From NCBI RefSeq assembly GCF_030064675.1, contig NZ_CP116413.1, forward strand, positions 7,345,501 to 7,409,500: a stretch of DNA of 64,000 nt, in the 5' to 3' direction. Below the pieces are notes generated by a model. That model was not told the origin of the DNA, made no database searches, and saw nothing but the letters and a program-made list of their open reading frames with translations. The position numbers and the translations under genes are program-made. Below, piece by piece: positions 40,028-48,958 of the stretch (positions are counted from its first letter, which is position 1; each line of letters begins with the position of its first letter). Origin of the DNA: Crossiella sp. CA-258035 (GTDB taxonomy: Bacteria > Actinomycetota > Actinomycetes > Mycobacteriales > Pseudonocardiaceae).

Positions 40028-40285
40028 TCAAGCGTGCTGTTCCAGGTGGTTCCTGACCTCGACCGCGTCGACCGGTCCCGGAACGCGCAACGCACGCGGG
40101 AACGCTCGACGCCGCTCAGCCAGGCGCAGGCATTCCGGGTCGGGGTGCAACCACGCTCCCCTACCGGGCAACCTACGCCGAAGATCGACAACGAGCGAGT
40201 CGTTATCGACCACCAGTCGCAGCAGCTCACGGGCCAACGCCCGGGACCGGCATCCGACACACGTCCGAACCGGACCTTCGTGCAC
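40028..40285 (-). CDS. ylxR: YlxR family RNA-binding protein
   Basis: Small protein of 85 residues encoded between nusA and infB. The family core RTCVGCRSRALARELLRLVV is followed by LVVDLRRRLPGRGAWLHPDPECLRLAERRRAFPRALRVPG. YlxR binds RNA and has been linked to RNase P. GTG 40285 is chosen because GGGGAG lies 8 bases upstream and it sits just before the conserved GPVRTCVGC. The frame extends upstream into nusA without a start signal. Confidence 0.92.
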   Translation of the reverse strand: MHEGPVRTCVGCRSRALARELLRLVVDNDSLVVDLRRRLPGRGAWLHPDPECLRLAERRRAFPRALRVPGPVDAVEVRNHLEQHA

Positions 40286-40328
40286 GAAAACCGCTCCCCA
40301 GCGTTGCGCCAAAGTAGAGTCTAACGCT

Positions 40329-41369
40329 TCAGGCTCCGTCAGCCGAACCGGATGCCGTAGCACCGGCCGCCGCCGCCCCCGCCGCAGGTCCGGCGGGGTC
40401 CGCGTCGCTGCGGATGTCGATCCGCCAGCCGGTGAGCCGCGCGGCGAGCCTGGCGTTCTGGCCCTCCTTGCCGATGGCGAGGGAGAGCTGGAAGTCCGGC
40501 ACGACCACCCGGGCCGTCTTCGCCCGCTCGTCGACCACCCGAACGGAGACAACCTTGGCGGGCGAGAGGGCATTCCCGACGAAGGTCGCGGGGTCCTCGG
40601 AGTAGTCGACGATGTCGATCTTCTCCCCGAACAGCTCGCTCATCACGTTGCGCACCCGAGCGCCCATCGGCCCGATGCACGCGCCCTTGGCGTTCACCCC
40701 GGGCACGGTGGAGCGCACCGCGATCTTGGAGCGGTGGCCGGCCTCGCGGGCGACCGCGGCGATCTCGACGGTGCCGTCGGCGATCTCCGGGACCTCCAGC
40801 GCGAACAGCCGGCGCACCAGGTGCGGGTGGGTGCGGGAGAGGGTGATCTGCGGGCCGCGCATGCCGCGGGAGACGCCGACCACGTAGCACTTGATCCGGT
40901 TGCCGTGCTGGTAGTCCTCGCCGGGCACCTGCTCGGCCGGGGGCAGCACGCCCTCGGTGTCGCCGATCTGCACCACGACCATGCCGCGCGAGTTGGCCCG
41001 CGCGTCGCGCTGCACCACCCCGGCGATGAGCTCGTTCTCCTTGGCCGCGAACTCGCCGAAGGTCTTCTCGTGCTCGGCGTCGCGCAGCCGCTGCAGGATG
41101 ACCTGGCGCGCGGTGGTCGCGGCGATCCGGCCGAAGCCCTCAGGGGTGTCGTCCCACTCCTGGGCGATCGACCCGTCGTGCGCGAGGTCCTGCGCCAGCA
41201 CCCGCACCATGCCGGTCTTGCGGTCGATGTCGACCCTGGCGTGCGGGGCGTGCCCGTCGGTGTGCTTGTACGCGGTGAGCAGCGCGGTCTCGATGGCTTC
41301 CAGGACGGTCTCGAAAGGGATGTCCTTGTCCCGTTCGATTGCCCGGAGTGCGGCGATATCGACGTTCAC
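40329..41369 (-). CDS. nusA: Transcription termination/antitermination factor NusA
   Basis: Protein of 346 residues that binds RNA polymerase and RNA. The N-terminal domain ([35 protein letters not shown]) is followed by an S1 domain (around [22 protein letters not shown]) and two KH domains ([55 protein letters not shown]). A short Ala-rich tail replaces the acidic repeats of enterobacterial NusA. GTG 41369 has GGAGGAG upstream and overlaps the rimP stop as GTGA, so the genes are coupled. Confidence 0.97.
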   Translation of the reverse strand: MNVDIAALRAIERDKDIPFETVLEAIETALLTAYKHTDGHAPHARVDIDRKTGMVRVLAQDLAHDGSIAQEWDDTPEGFGRIAATTARQVILQRLRDAEHEKTFGEFAAKENELIAGVVQRDARANSRGMVVVQIGDTEGVLPPAEQVPGEDYQHGNRIKCYVVGVSRGMRGPQITLSRTHPHLVRRLFALEVPEIADGTVEIAAVAREAGHRSKIAVRSTVPGVNAKGACIGPMGARVRNVMSELFGEKIDIVDYSEDPATFVGNALSPAKVVSVRVVDERAKTARVVVPDFQLSLAIGKEGQNARLAARLTGWRIDIRSDADPAGPAAGAAAAGATASGSADGA

Positions 41370-41911
41370 TTCGACTCCTCCTTCGATGCGTCCGTGCCCT
41401 GGCAACGGTCCAGCTTGATCAGGTCTTCGGCGGGCGGCTGGCGGAACTCCACCTCGACGACGGCCTTGGCCATCTCGCGGTAGGCGACCGTGCGCAGCTC
41501 GCCGTCCACCAGCAGCACCACGCCGCCGGTGTCGTGCTCGTCGGCGGGACCGACCCGGCCGACGTACTCGGCGCCCTCCAACGGGCGCACCTTCACCAGC
41601 CGGAGCCGGTTGCGCCGCCAGTGGCGCGGGTGGGTCAGCGGGCGGTCGATGCCCGGCGAGGTGACCTCGAGGGTGTAGGCGCTGGCCAGGATCGCGTCGT
41701 GGGCGTCAAGGGTGGCCGACACCGACCGGGACACCTTGGCGATCTCGTCCAGCCCGATGCCGTCGTCGGAGTCGACGACCACCCTGACCAGCCGACGCCG
41801 TCCCGCCTGCCGGATGTCGAGCTCCTCCAGCTCGAAGCCCACCTCGTGCACGGTTTCCCGCACGAGGGGTTCGAGCTGGGCGACGAGCTCGTCGCGCGGC
41901 GCGCTGGACAC
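41366..41911 (-). CDS. rimP: Ribosome maturation factor RimP
   Basis: Protein of 181 residues required for 30S maturation. Typical blocks: [54 protein letters not shown] (given in segments by position, roughly residues 16-75), then [33 protein letters not shown] 41911 has AAGGAG seven bases upstream and is the first gene of rimP-nusA-ylxR-infB. The C-terminal SH3-like part ends in an acidic tail. Confidence 0.95.
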   Translation of the reverse strand: MSSAPRDELVAQLEPLVRETVHEVGFELEELDIRQAGRRRLVRVVVDSDDGIGLDEIAKVSRSVSATLDAHDAILASAYTLEVTSPGIDRPLTHPRHWRRNRLRLVKVRPLEGAEYVGRVGPADEHDTGGVVLLVDGELRTVAYREMAKAVVEVEFRQPPAEDLIKLDRCQGTDASKEESK

Positions 41912-42125
41912 GTGGTCACTCCTTGTCTGCGGTGCAGAGGGCTGCGACGGCGACCGCAGATGGCAAGGGCCGTCCCGCGTCCGGTGCTGCACTTCACCGG
42001 CCGAGGTTGCTCAGCGTATCTCGTCGGAGGAGGTGCCCGGGTCCAGACGATCACCCCTCGTTCGGTTGAGTCGCCGAGTGTGCGGTTCCGCGGCCCTGGT
42101 CGGCGGCCTGGCAGGATGACTCGGT

Positions 42126-42620
42126 GTGACCATCGTCCTCCCGCGTATCGGCCGCCGCCGGGTGCTGCTGGCCGGCGCACTCGCCGTGACGGCGCTGCCG
42201 CTGGCCAGCGCGTGCACCCCCGAACCGGCCCCTGAGCAAGCCGATCCCCTGGAGGCGCTGCTCACCCGGGCCCAGGCGGACACCGCCCTGGCCAAGGCCA
42301 CCGCGGCCGCGCACCAGGGCCTGGCCGCGCAGGCCGACGCCGTGGCCGGTGACCGCCTGCACCACGTCCAGGCCCTGCGGAAGGAGCTGGACCGGGCTCG
42401 CCCCGCCCGCGCCTCCAGCACGGCCTCGGGCGCGCCGACGAGCGCGGCCCCGCCCCCGGTGGCCGGGCAGCAGAACGCCGCGCTGACCGCGCTGCGGGAG
42501 GCGGTTGCCGCTGCGGAGAAGGAGGCCGCGGGCCTGGTCGCCGGCCTGCCGCCGTACCGCGCGGGCCTGGTCGGCTCGGTCGCCGCCTGCTGCGCGAGCC
42601 TGCGGGAGGTGCTGGCATGA
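42126..42620 (+). CDS. Probable Ala-rich lipoprotein
   Basis: Protein of 164 residues with a signal segment RIGRRRVLLAGALAVTALPLASAC, the Cys (about residue 30) fitting a lipobox (LASAC) for lipidation; the RRRV could also permit Tat export. The mature part is helical and alanine-rich without a recognised domain. It overlaps the DUF4439 gene as ATGA. In M. tuberculosis a similar Ala-rich pair (Rv2843-Rv2844) is remembered at this place, between rimP and proS. Start GTG 42126 follows a CAGGAT element by 8 bases; GTG 42124 is out of frame. Confidence 0.72.
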   Translation: MTIVLPRIGRRRVLLAGALAVTALPLASACTPEPAPEQADPLEALLTRAQADTALAKATAAAHQGLAAQADAVAGDRLHHVQALRKELDRARPARASSTASGAPTSAAPPPVAGQQNAALTALREAVAAAEKEAAGLVAGLPPYRAGLVGSVAACCASLREVLA

Positions 42621-43087
42621 CCTCGCCACAGCCGAGCGGTTCGACTGCCACGATGGAGCCGGAAGCGCTCGCCGCCCTGCAGCGCGCCCTGGCCGCCGAA
42701 CACGCCGCGGACTGGGCCTACGGCCTGGCCACGGCGTTCGTGAAGGACGCGCAGCAGAACGCGCTCCGCGACGGCGCGACGCAGCACCGGGCCCGCCGCG
42801 ACGCCACCGAGCGCCTGCTCCGTGACGTCGGCGCCACCCCGGTGCCGGCCGAACCCGCCTACGCCCCACCGCAGCCGGTCACCGACCAGCCGACGGCCAT
42901 CACGCTGCTGGTCACCGCCGAAACCGACACCGCTGGCGCGTGGCGCGCGGTGCTGGAACGCACCACGGACGCGAACCTGCGCCGCACCAGCCTGGATGCC
43001 CTGACCTCGGCCGCGGTCCGCGCGACCCGGTGGCGCAAGGCCGGTGGTGCGACACCACTCACCGTGCCGTTCCCCGGCCAGCCCTGA
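42617..43087 (+). CDS. DUF4439 ferritin-like domain protein
   Basis: Protein of 156 residues. The core helices ALAALQRALAAEHAADWAYGLATAFV and HRARRDATERLLRDVGATPVPAEPAY and TLLVTAETDTAGAWRAVLERTTD match DUF4439, a ferritin-like four-helix family of unknown function. E and H positions are available (AAEHAAD, HRARRD) but no complete di-iron set is obvious. ATG 42617 overlaps the preceding stop by four bases, so the two genes are translated together. Confidence 0.82.
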   Translation: MTSPQPSGSTATMEPEALAALQRALAAEHAADWAYGLATAFVKDAQQNALRDGATQHRARRDATERLLRDVGATPVPAEPAYAPPQPVTDQPTAITLLVTAETDTAGAWRAVLERTTDANLRRTSLDALTSAAVRATRWRKAGGATPLTVPFPGQP

Positions 43088-43162
43088 GCCGCGACGGAAG
43101 GCGCGCACCGCGCTCAGCCAGCTAACCGCCGGAGGGCCCTGCGCGCAGCGCTGTTGGCGCGC

Positions 43163-43873
43163 TCAGCTCATGATCGCGCCAAACCGCAACGCGTCGGTGC
43201 TAATCGCCTTGAGCAGCTCGACATCCGCCCGGCCCTCGGTGAAGAAGTCCGACTCGACGATGGTGACCACGGAACCGCTGACCCTGGAGGCGTAGCCCGC
43301 CCCGGTCAGCTTCCGTGGCCCGTCCGGCACGGTGTAGCCGTCGCGGAGCAGGTCGGCGATGTTGCCGGTCTTGTCCCGCGACGCGAGCCGGTTCAACTCC
43401 ACCGCGTCCTTGCTGTCCGCCATACGCACCACGGCCACGGACACCACCACCTTGGTCCCGTCCGCGGTGCTCGTCGTGTGCAGCGACCGGACCACCTGCT
43501 GGCAGGAGGACTTCGCCAGGAACTCCGCGACAGCCCCGTAGGCCCGCTTCCCGCAGTCGGCGTCCCGGTGCTCAGCATGCGCCGCGAACTGGTACGCCGG
43601 CACCCCAGGCGGCGTGGTCGGCGTGCCCGCCACCAACGAAGGCTGGAAAGCCAGCCACAGCAACCCGGACAGAATGGCCACCCCGACCAGCCCAAGGCCC
43701 TTGATCGCGTAGTTGACCACCGGCCGCTCAGCGAGCGAGGGCGTCCCCGGCTCCCCCACGAGCGAGTGACCCCCGTCCATCCCAAAAGACACAGCCGACA
43801 ACTGCGAGGTACCGCCCCCGCGCCGCGGGTCCGACAGTTCCCTCACCGGTCCGGATGACAGATGCTCCGACAC
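43163..43873 (-). CDS. Single-pass membrane protein of unknown function
   Basis: Protein of 236 residues with a cytoplasmic N-terminus of about 55 residues, one membrane helix (GLGLVGVAILSGLLWLAF) and an extracellular domain of about 155 residues that includes two Cys (DADCGKRAYG, KSSCQQVV) likely to pair. No family was recognised. GTG 43873 lies 8 bases after TACGGT, suggesting a leaderless mRNA. It is convergent with the DUF4439 gene and is followed by no clear terminator. Confidence 0.72.
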   Translation of the reverse strand: MSEHLSSGPVRELSDPRRGGGTSQLSAVSFGMDGGHSLVGEPGTPSLAERPVVNYAIKGLGLVGVAILSGLLWLAFQPSLVAGTPTTPPGVPAYQFAAHAEHRDADCGKRAYGAVAEFLAKSSCQQVVRSLHTTSTADGTKVVVSVAVVRMADSKDAVELNRLASRDKTGNIADLLRDGYTVPDGPRKLTGAGYASRVSGSVVTIVESDFFTEGRADVELLKAISTDALRFGAIMS

Positions 43874-43929
43874 GGTCTCTCACCGTAACCGCATCCGCCC
43901 GGGACCACGAACCGAGTGGTCAATTGTGA

Positions 43930-44991
43930 TTATCCGTGCTGGTAGGTCACTTCCAGCCGAGGCGGCCGTCCCTCGCTGGCCTCACTCGCCGACCACTTCT
44001 TCCACCCGAACACGTCGGCTTCGTTCTCAGCCCGCAAACCCAGCCCACCCAGCTCAGCACCGCCACGAGCCCACTCACGTACCAGCCCGGTCAGCTCCAC
44101 CTCGACGGCACCATCCGGGCAACTCGCCGAGTGCCCCAGGGTCTTCGTCGAACCGGCCACCTGCCGCAACCACGCCGGCTGCCTGCTCCAAGCGGTCTTC
44201 GCGTCAGCGGCCCCGGTCTCCCACACCTGCCAGGCTCGAGCCTGACAAGACCACGAGTGCCAGTTCCACAGCTTCAGCTCCGCTCGCCGGACCTGCTTGC
44301 CCCGCAGCTCCGCCAACTGCCAGCTGAGAAACGACCGCGCCACGATCGTCCCGTCGAACGTCCCGACCCGGATGTCCGGCTGGTGCCCCATCGGCGCGGT
44401 CAGAATGTTGCTCTGCACGTAGGTGTCCAATACCGGCCCCAGCGACACACTCGCCGGCTCGGCAACCACATCCGACGCCTCGCTCTCGGCACGTTCGCTC
44501 GCCACCGTCAGCGTCGCCGTTCCGCCACTGGGCACCAGACGCTGGGTGAAGCCACTGCGCGTCACCGTCACCACCAGGTCCTCACCAGGCCGCGCGCCGG
44601 GGTAGGTGGCGCGATTGCCCGCCAGCACCGGGGCCGGCAGCGGCGTCGGCCACGCTCGGCTGAACCGAGTCTGCCCGTCCACCATTCGCGCCAGCTCCGT
44701 GCTCCCCTGCCCACCGAGGCTCAACCGCCGCGGATGCGCCACCGGCTCGACCCGCCCGTCCGCGCCCGCCCGCAACGTGAGATCGACCGGCCGCCAACCA
44801 GCGCCGTCCCGAACATGAACCGGCCCGGTGTGCAGCACCAGCGTTCGGGAGCCATCAGGGTTGGCGAACGTCGACGAGTACTCGGTCCGGGCATCTACGA
44901 CTTCGACTGGCTGCGGACGCGACTGCGCGGATCCAACCGGGACAAGAACGCTGACAAGGGCAAGGACAACTGCGACACGGCGCACGGGCAT
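43930..44991 (-). CDS. Secreted DNRLRE-domain protein
   Basis: Protein of 353 residues with a signal peptide (MPVRRVAVVLALVSVLVPVGSA) followed by an N-terminal domain seen at the start of cell-wall/RHS-type proteins (EYSSTFANPDGSRTLVLHTGPVHVRDGAGWRPVDLTL). The C-terminal half is a DNRLRE domain: SLGPVLDTYVQSNILTAPMG, then RSFLSWQLAELRGKQVRRAELKLW and VELTGLVREWARGG, ending in RPPRLEVTYQHG. Full-length relatives continue with RHS/YD repeats and a toxin; this one stops after DNRLRE, so it may be a truncated or stand-alone surface protein. ATG 44991 is the signal-peptide start. Confidence 0.78.
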   Translation of the reverse strand: MPVRRVAVVLALVSVLVPVGSAQSRPQPVEVVDARTEYSSTFANPDGSRTLVLHTGPVHVRDGAGWRPVDLTLRAGADGRVEPVAHPRRLSLGGQGSTELARMVDGQTRFSRAWPTPLPAPVLAGNRATYPGARPGEDLVVTVTRSGFTQRLVPSGGTATLTVASERAESEASDVVAEPASVSLGPVLDTYVQSNILTAPMGHQPDIRVGTFDGTIVARSFLSWQLAELRGKQVRRAELKLWNWHSWSCQARAWQVWETGAADAKTAWSRQPAWLRQVAGSTKTLGHSASCPDGAVEVELTGLVREWARGGAELGGLGLRAENEADVFGWKKWSASEASEGRPPRLEVTYQHG

Positions 44992-45124
44992 GCCCTCCAC
45001 CATTGTGGTCCACCCCAGACCACCGAAAGCCACCGCGGCAACGTTCACCGACCTGAGTGATTCCGCAAAATCCACCCCCTCCCCAGCTCGAAAAATGTCG
45101 GTCCCTCCCCCTAGCGTCGAGCGC

Positions 45125-46051
45125 ATGACGACTGACCTGCGAAAACAACTCCGCGACCAGTGGCGGCAGCTCACCCGGCTCCAAGCCGAGTTCAGCCGCA
45201 CCATCGGCGAGGCCGACGCCCGCGCCGACTACAAGCTCGACCGCCACACTTCGATGCGATCTTGGTTGGTCGGCGAATTGCGGATGACCGGATCCGAGGC
45301 GTCTCAACGGGTCTGCGTCGCCCGGCAACTCCGCGAGCTCCCCAAGGTCGCCACTCTGTTCACCGAAGGCGAACTTCCTTATCCCCACGTAAGCCTGCTC
45401 GCCCGGACCCGCGTGGGAATCGGGGCCACCGCGTTCACCGCCGCACTGCCGGACCTGCTGACAACAGCCCGAACCCTCGACGCGAGCCGCTTCCGCGAAC
45501 ACGTCCGGCAAGTCCGCAGGGAGCACACCACCACCCGCCGAGGCACTGCCCAGGATCAGCCTGAACGCGGCCGCCTGGCCATCCGCACCTACGAGGACGG
45601 CACCGTCACCCTGCACGGCAGGTTGGACCAGCCCGGCGGTGCGACCCTGCAAGAGGCGCTGAACACCGTCATGCCCACGCCAACCGGCAAGGCGCCAACC
45701 CCGAAATCCGAACGCCGGGCCGAGGCACTGGTCACCTTGTGCAGCCGCCAACTCAGCACGATGCGACACACCAAATCCCGCACGATCCCCAGCTGGCTGG
45801 GCGCCCGCATGCGCCCACGCCACCCCAACCGCCACGCCACGCCCAAGCACCGCGTCAGCGGTGCCCGCTCGTCCGTGATCGACCTCCCGCCGCTTCGTGC
45901 GGCAGCCACCCACACCCCGGCCGCCATCGCCTCGCCCGGCCCCATCCCCCTGCCGCGCCGAGACCAGGAACCGACGTCACGCATGGCTCCGGGCAGGAAG
46001 CTCACCCACGCCGCAGCTCGAGCCGGCAGATGGGGCGCTCGAACTACGTGA
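45125..46051 (+). CDS. DUF222 (13E12 repeat family) protein lacking the HNH domain
   Basis: Protein of 308 residues. The first 200 residues are DUF222: RSWLVGELRMTGSEASQRVCVARQLRELP, YPHVSLLARTRVG, PDLLTTARTLDASRFREHVRQVRR and RAEALVTLC. After about residue 210 the usual link and the HNH nuclease motif are absent; instead there is a Pro/Arg/His-rich tail without domain character. The gene is probably a truncated or frame-shifted member of this mobile-like actinobacterial family. ATG 45125 lies 7 bases after TAGCGT (leaderless type). Its 3' end overlaps the convergent aminotransferase gene by eight bases. Confidence 0.75.
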   Translation: MTTDLRKQLRDQWRQLTRLQAEFSRTIGEADARADYKLDRHTSMRSWLVGELRMTGSEASQRVCVARQLRELPKVATLFTEGELPYPHVSLLARTRVGIGATAFTAALPDLLTTARTLDASRFREHVRQVRREHTTTRRGTAQDQPERGRLAIRTYEDGTVTLHGRLDQPGGATLQEALNTVMPTPTGKAPTPKSERRAEALVTLCSRQLSTMRHTKSRTIPSWLGARMRPRHPNRHATPKHRVSGARSSVIDLPPLRAAATHTPAAIASPGPIPLPRRDQEPTSRMAPGRKLTHAAARAGRWGARTT

Positions 46052-47075
46052 GCGCGTCCAACACCAGATCAACGTCAGCCGCGGTGTTGTAGAGGTGAAA
46101 AGACAAACGCGCCCTGCCCGCCCGCATGCTGAACCGCACTCCCGCCGCGCGCAATCGCCCGATCTGGTCCGTCGAGAGGGCAAGAGAGGTGATCGCTGAC
46201 CCGCCCTCAGGAAGCTCAAGCCCACGGCGCACAGCGTTGGCAAGCCCCAGGCAATGATCGCGAACCGCGCCCAAGTCCAGCCCTGCCAGCCAAGGAATCG
46301 CGGCCGCGGCACCCACTTGGGCAAGCCACGCTGGTGACAGGTCAAGACGTCGAGCATCGCTCGCCAACCGCAACGGCAGTCCGTAGATCGAGGCCCAAGG
46401 GTCCTCTCCGGCGTACCAGTTAGCGGCCAGCGGACGCGTGCGCTCAAGCGCGTCCGGTCGCACGGCCAGCCACGCCGCGCCACGGGGCGACAGCAGCCAC
46501 TTGTAGGCGGCGCCCACGACCCAGTCTGCCCAGTCGAGCGAGAGCGGCAGCCAACCGGCCGCCTGACTGACGTCAAGCAGCACCGGGACGCCTGCGGCTG
46601 AAGTCGCCTCGCGGAGGACGCTTGTGTCGAGCACGGCGCCCGTGGCCGACTGCACGAGACTGACCGCGATCAGGTCGGCTTGGTCCACAGTGGACGCGAG
46701 CTTCTCGAGTTCGATCTCGGTGACGGTGATACCGCGATGGGCCTGGGCCGCGAAGGGGAACGTGACGCTGGTGAAGTCGTCGGACACGGTGAGCACCCGG
46801 GTGCCGTCGGGGATGCTGCCCGCGACCAAAGCCACCAACTGAGACACGCTGGCGCCGCTGGCGACCTGCTCCGGTGGGACACCGACGAGGGCGGCGAAGC
46901 CGGCGCGGGCTTGGGCCACGTGCTCGTCGAAGTCCGGGGCGGCGTCGGCGCCGGTGCGCCAGCGGGTGATGGAGTCGCTGACGGCGTCGGCTACGAAGGC
47001 GGGTGGGATGCCGATGCTGGCGGTGTTCAGGTAGCCGGGCGGTGCATCGAACCTGTGTTCTGGGGTGGGGCGCAC
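46044..47075 (-). CDS. Class V aminotransferase family PLP enzyme
   Basis: Protein of 343 residues of the class V (NifS/isopenicillin-N-epimerase-like) fold. It starts GYLNTASIGIPP, with VASGASVSQLVALVAGS for cofactor phosphate contacts, LLDVSQAAGWLPLSLDWADWV holding the Asp that contacts the PLP ring, and the Schiff-base Lys in VGAAYKWLLSPRG. The end RFSMRAGRARLSFHLYNTAADVD is typical. The substrate is unknown. GTG 47075 lies 7 bases after TAAGGT, suggesting a leaderless mRNA. It is divergent from yjbQ with only 38 bases between starts. Confidence 0.88.
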   Translation of the reverse strand: MRPTPEHRFDAPPGYLNTASIGIPPAFVADAVSDSITRWRTGADAAPDFDEHVAQARAGFAALVGVPPEQVASGASVSQLVALVAGSIPDGTRVLTVSDDFTSVTFPFAAQAHRGITVTEIELEKLASTVDQADLIAVSLVQSATGAVLDTSVLREATSAAGVPVLLDVSQAAGWLPLSLDWADWVVGAAYKWLLSPRGAAWLAVRPDALERTRPLAANWYAGEDPWASIYGLPLRLASDARRLDLSPAWLAQVGAAAAIPWLAGLDLGAVRDHCLGLANAVRRGLELPEGGSAITSLALSTDQIGRLRAAGVRFSMRAGRARLSFHLYNTAADVDLVLDALT

Positions 47076-47113
47076 GAACGCGACCTTAGGCCGGGATCGG
47101 TAGCGTGCAAGGG

Positions 47114-47524
47114 GTGTTGACTGAGGAGATCGAGATCCGGACCGGGTCGGTCGAGGTGGTCTACGACCTCACGGCCGAGTGCGAGCGGTTCCTGACGGAT
47201 GCTGGTGGGCGCGACGGGCTGTTGCACGTGTGGGTGCCGCACGCGACGGCGGGCCTGGCGGTGTTGGAGGCCGGGGCGGGCAGCGAGGACGACCTGTTGG
47301 CCGCGCTGCGGGAGTTGTTGCCGAAGGACGATCGGTGGCGGCATCGGCATGGCTCGCCAGGGCACGGGCGGGACCATGTGTTGCCCGCGTTGTTGCCGCC
47401 GTATGCGACGGTTCCGGTGCTGGGTGGGCGGATGGCGTTGGGGACGTGGCAGTCGGTGTGCTTGGTGGACACCAATGTGGACAATCCGGTGCGGAAGGTG
47501 CGGCTCAGCCTGTTGGTGGGGTGA
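47114..47524 (+). CDS. yjbQ: YjbQ family protein (UPF0047)
   Basis: Protein of 136 residues of the YjbQ family, some members of which show weak thiamine-phosphate synthase activity. Motifs: LLHVWVPHATAGLAVLEAG, DDLLAALRELLPKDDRWRHRHGSPGHGRDHVLPALLPPYATVPVLGGRMALGTWQSVCLVDTN, with the conserved H-x-x-A and GHGRDH/LG-x-WQ clusters. GTG 47114 is chosen because it lies exactly 7 bases after TAGCGT; GTG 47105 overlaps that element. The divergent aminotransferase promoter is interleaved in the same 38 bases. Confidence 0.88.
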   Translation: MLTEEIEIRTGSVEVVYDLTAECERFLTDAGGRDGLLHVWVPHATAGLAVLEAGAGSEDDLLAALRELLPKDDRWRHRHGSPGHGRDHVLPALLPPYATVPVLGGRMALGTWQSVCLVDTNVDNPVRKVRLSLLVG

Positions 47525-47568
47525 GTTTAGGACTCGCGGTGTGGTTGACGATGATCGTCCTCTGGCCG

Positions 47569-47638
47569 TTGTCCGGATAGCGGACAAAGTCGTCCGAAAA
47601 TCTTGACTCCGCGTTGGGGGCGCTTCAGGCTGCCGCGC
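47569..47638 (+). promoter_or_regulatory. Leaderless promoter with a three-half-site operator
   Basis: TTGTCCG and CGGACAA, 5 bases apart (47569-47587), form a perfect palindrome. The CGGAC then pairs with a further GTCCG (47592-47596) 6 bases on, giving three half-sites. A -35 TTGACT (47603-47608) and CAGGCT (47626-47631) have a 17-base spacer, and CAGGCT ends 7 bases before ATG 47639. The site is upstream of, not inside, this promoter, which would suit an activator; a separate earlier promoter is also possible. Confidence 0.6.
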
Positions 47639-48943
47639 ATGGGTGACGGAGTGCGGGCGAGCTCTGACGAGGCAGTGGCACGTGGGCCGCTCATGCGGGT
47701 GGTGAGTGCCGGGGTCATCGGCACGACGGTCGAGTTCTACGACTTCTTCCTCTACGGCGCGGCCGCGGCGACGATCTTCGGGCCGGTGTTCTTTCCGCAG
47801 GCCGATGGTCTGGTCGGGGTGTTGCTCGCGCTGGTCACCTATGCCGTGGGGTTTGTCGCGCGGCCGTTGGGTGGCGTGGTGTTCGGGCATTTCGGGGACC
47901 GGGTCGGGCGGAAGAAGCTGCTCGCGGTCAGCCTGCTGCTCATGGGGGTGTCCTCGTTCCTGATCGGCGTGCTGCCGGGGTATGCCGAGATCGGGATCGT
48001 GGCGCCGCTGCTGCTGACGTTGTTGCGGCTGGTGCAGGGGTTCGCGCTGGGTGGGGAGTTCGGCGGGGCGGTGTTGCTGGTCGCTGAGCACGGGCCTGCC
48101 CGGCAGCGGGGGTTCTGGACGGCGACGCCGCAGACCGGTGGGCCGCTGGGCAACCTGTTGGCAACCGCCGCGCTGGCGGCGACCGCGTACTCGATGAGCG
48201 GGGCTGACTACACCTCGTGGGGCTGGCGGATTCCGTTCCTGGCCTCGGTTGTGCTGGTGCTGGTGGGGTTGTGGGTCCGGTTGCGGGTGGCGGAGTCGCC
48301 GTTGTTCGCCGAGGCGAAACGGAAGGCGCGGCCGGAGCGGGCGCCGCTGGTGACGGCATTTCGGCGGCATCCGCGGGAGTTGTTCAGCGTGTTCGCGGCG
48401 CGGGTCGGGGAGAACGCGACGTTCTACGTGTTCACGATCTTCCTGTTGGTCTACGCGAACCACATCGGGTTGCCAGCCGGGGCCGCCACGGCGGCGGTGA
48501 CGGTGGGTTCCGTGGTGCAGGTGCTGGCGATGCTGGCTGGTGGGGCCTTGTCCGACCGGTTCGGGCGGCGGCCGGTGGCGGTGGTCGCGGCAGTGCTGGC
48601 GGCCGGGTGGACAGCGGTGTTCTTCCCGCTGGTGGCGACGAGGGATCAGGCGTGGGTGTTGCTCGCGGTGGGCGTGGGGTTGCTGCTGCACGGGTTGCTC
48701 ACCGGGGCGCAGGCGGCGTTCTACGCGGAGCTGTTCGACACCACGGTGCGGTACTCGGGCGTGTCGATCGGCTACCAGGCGGCGACGATGCTGGCCGGTG
48801 CGGCCGCGCCGCTGGTCGGGACGCAGTTGCTGCGCAGCACCGGGTCGCCCGCACCGGTGGCCTGGATGCTGGCGGCATGCCTGGGTTTGACGGTGGTCGG
48901 CATGTTGATCGTGCCGGAGACCCGGCGGTCCCAGCTGCGTTAG
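47639..48943 (+). CDS. MHS-type MFS transporter (metabolite:H+ symporter)
   Basis: Protein of 434 residues with about 12 hydrophobic helices. The start SAGVIGTTVEFYDFFLYGAAAATIFGPVFFP is the hallmark of metabolite:H+ symporters (ProP/KgtP/ShiA type), followed by ARPLGGVVFGHFGDRVGRKKLLAVSLLLMG, the MFS motif. RLVQGFALGGEFGGAVLLVAEHGP and SDRFGRRPVAVVAA are further conserved blocks. The substrate is probably a small organic acid or osmolyte, which cannot be told. There is no ribosome site; ATG 47639 follows a -10-like CAGGCT by 7 bases. Confidence 0.9.
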   Translation: MGDGVRASSDEAVARGPLMRVVSAGVIGTTVEFYDFFLYGAAAATIFGPVFFPQADGLVGVLLALVTYAVGFVARPLGGVVFGHFGDRVGRKKLLAVSLLLMGVSSFLIGVLPGYAEIGIVAPLLLTLLRLVQGFALGGEFGGAVLLVAEHGPARQRGFWTATPQTGGPLGNLLATAALAATAYSMSGADYTSWGWRIPFLASVVLVLVGLWVRLRVAESPLFAEAKRKARPERAPLVTAFRRHPRELFSVFAARVGENATFYVFTIFLLVYANHIGLPAGAATAAVTVGSVVQVLAMLAGGALSDRFGRRPVAVVAAVLAAGWTAVFFPLVATRDQAWVLLAVGVGLLLHGLLTGAQAAFYAELFDTTVRYSGVSIGYQAATMLAGAAAPLVGTQLLRSTGSPAPVAWMLAACLGLTVVGMLIVPETRRSQLR

Positions 48944-48958
48944 GTACGGTGTCCAGCC

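Noticed and set aside
43088-43162. Possible terminator between the convergent DUF4439 and membrane-protein genes
   Set aside because: Only short imperfect GCGCGC pairings, not clearly better than expected at this G+C content.
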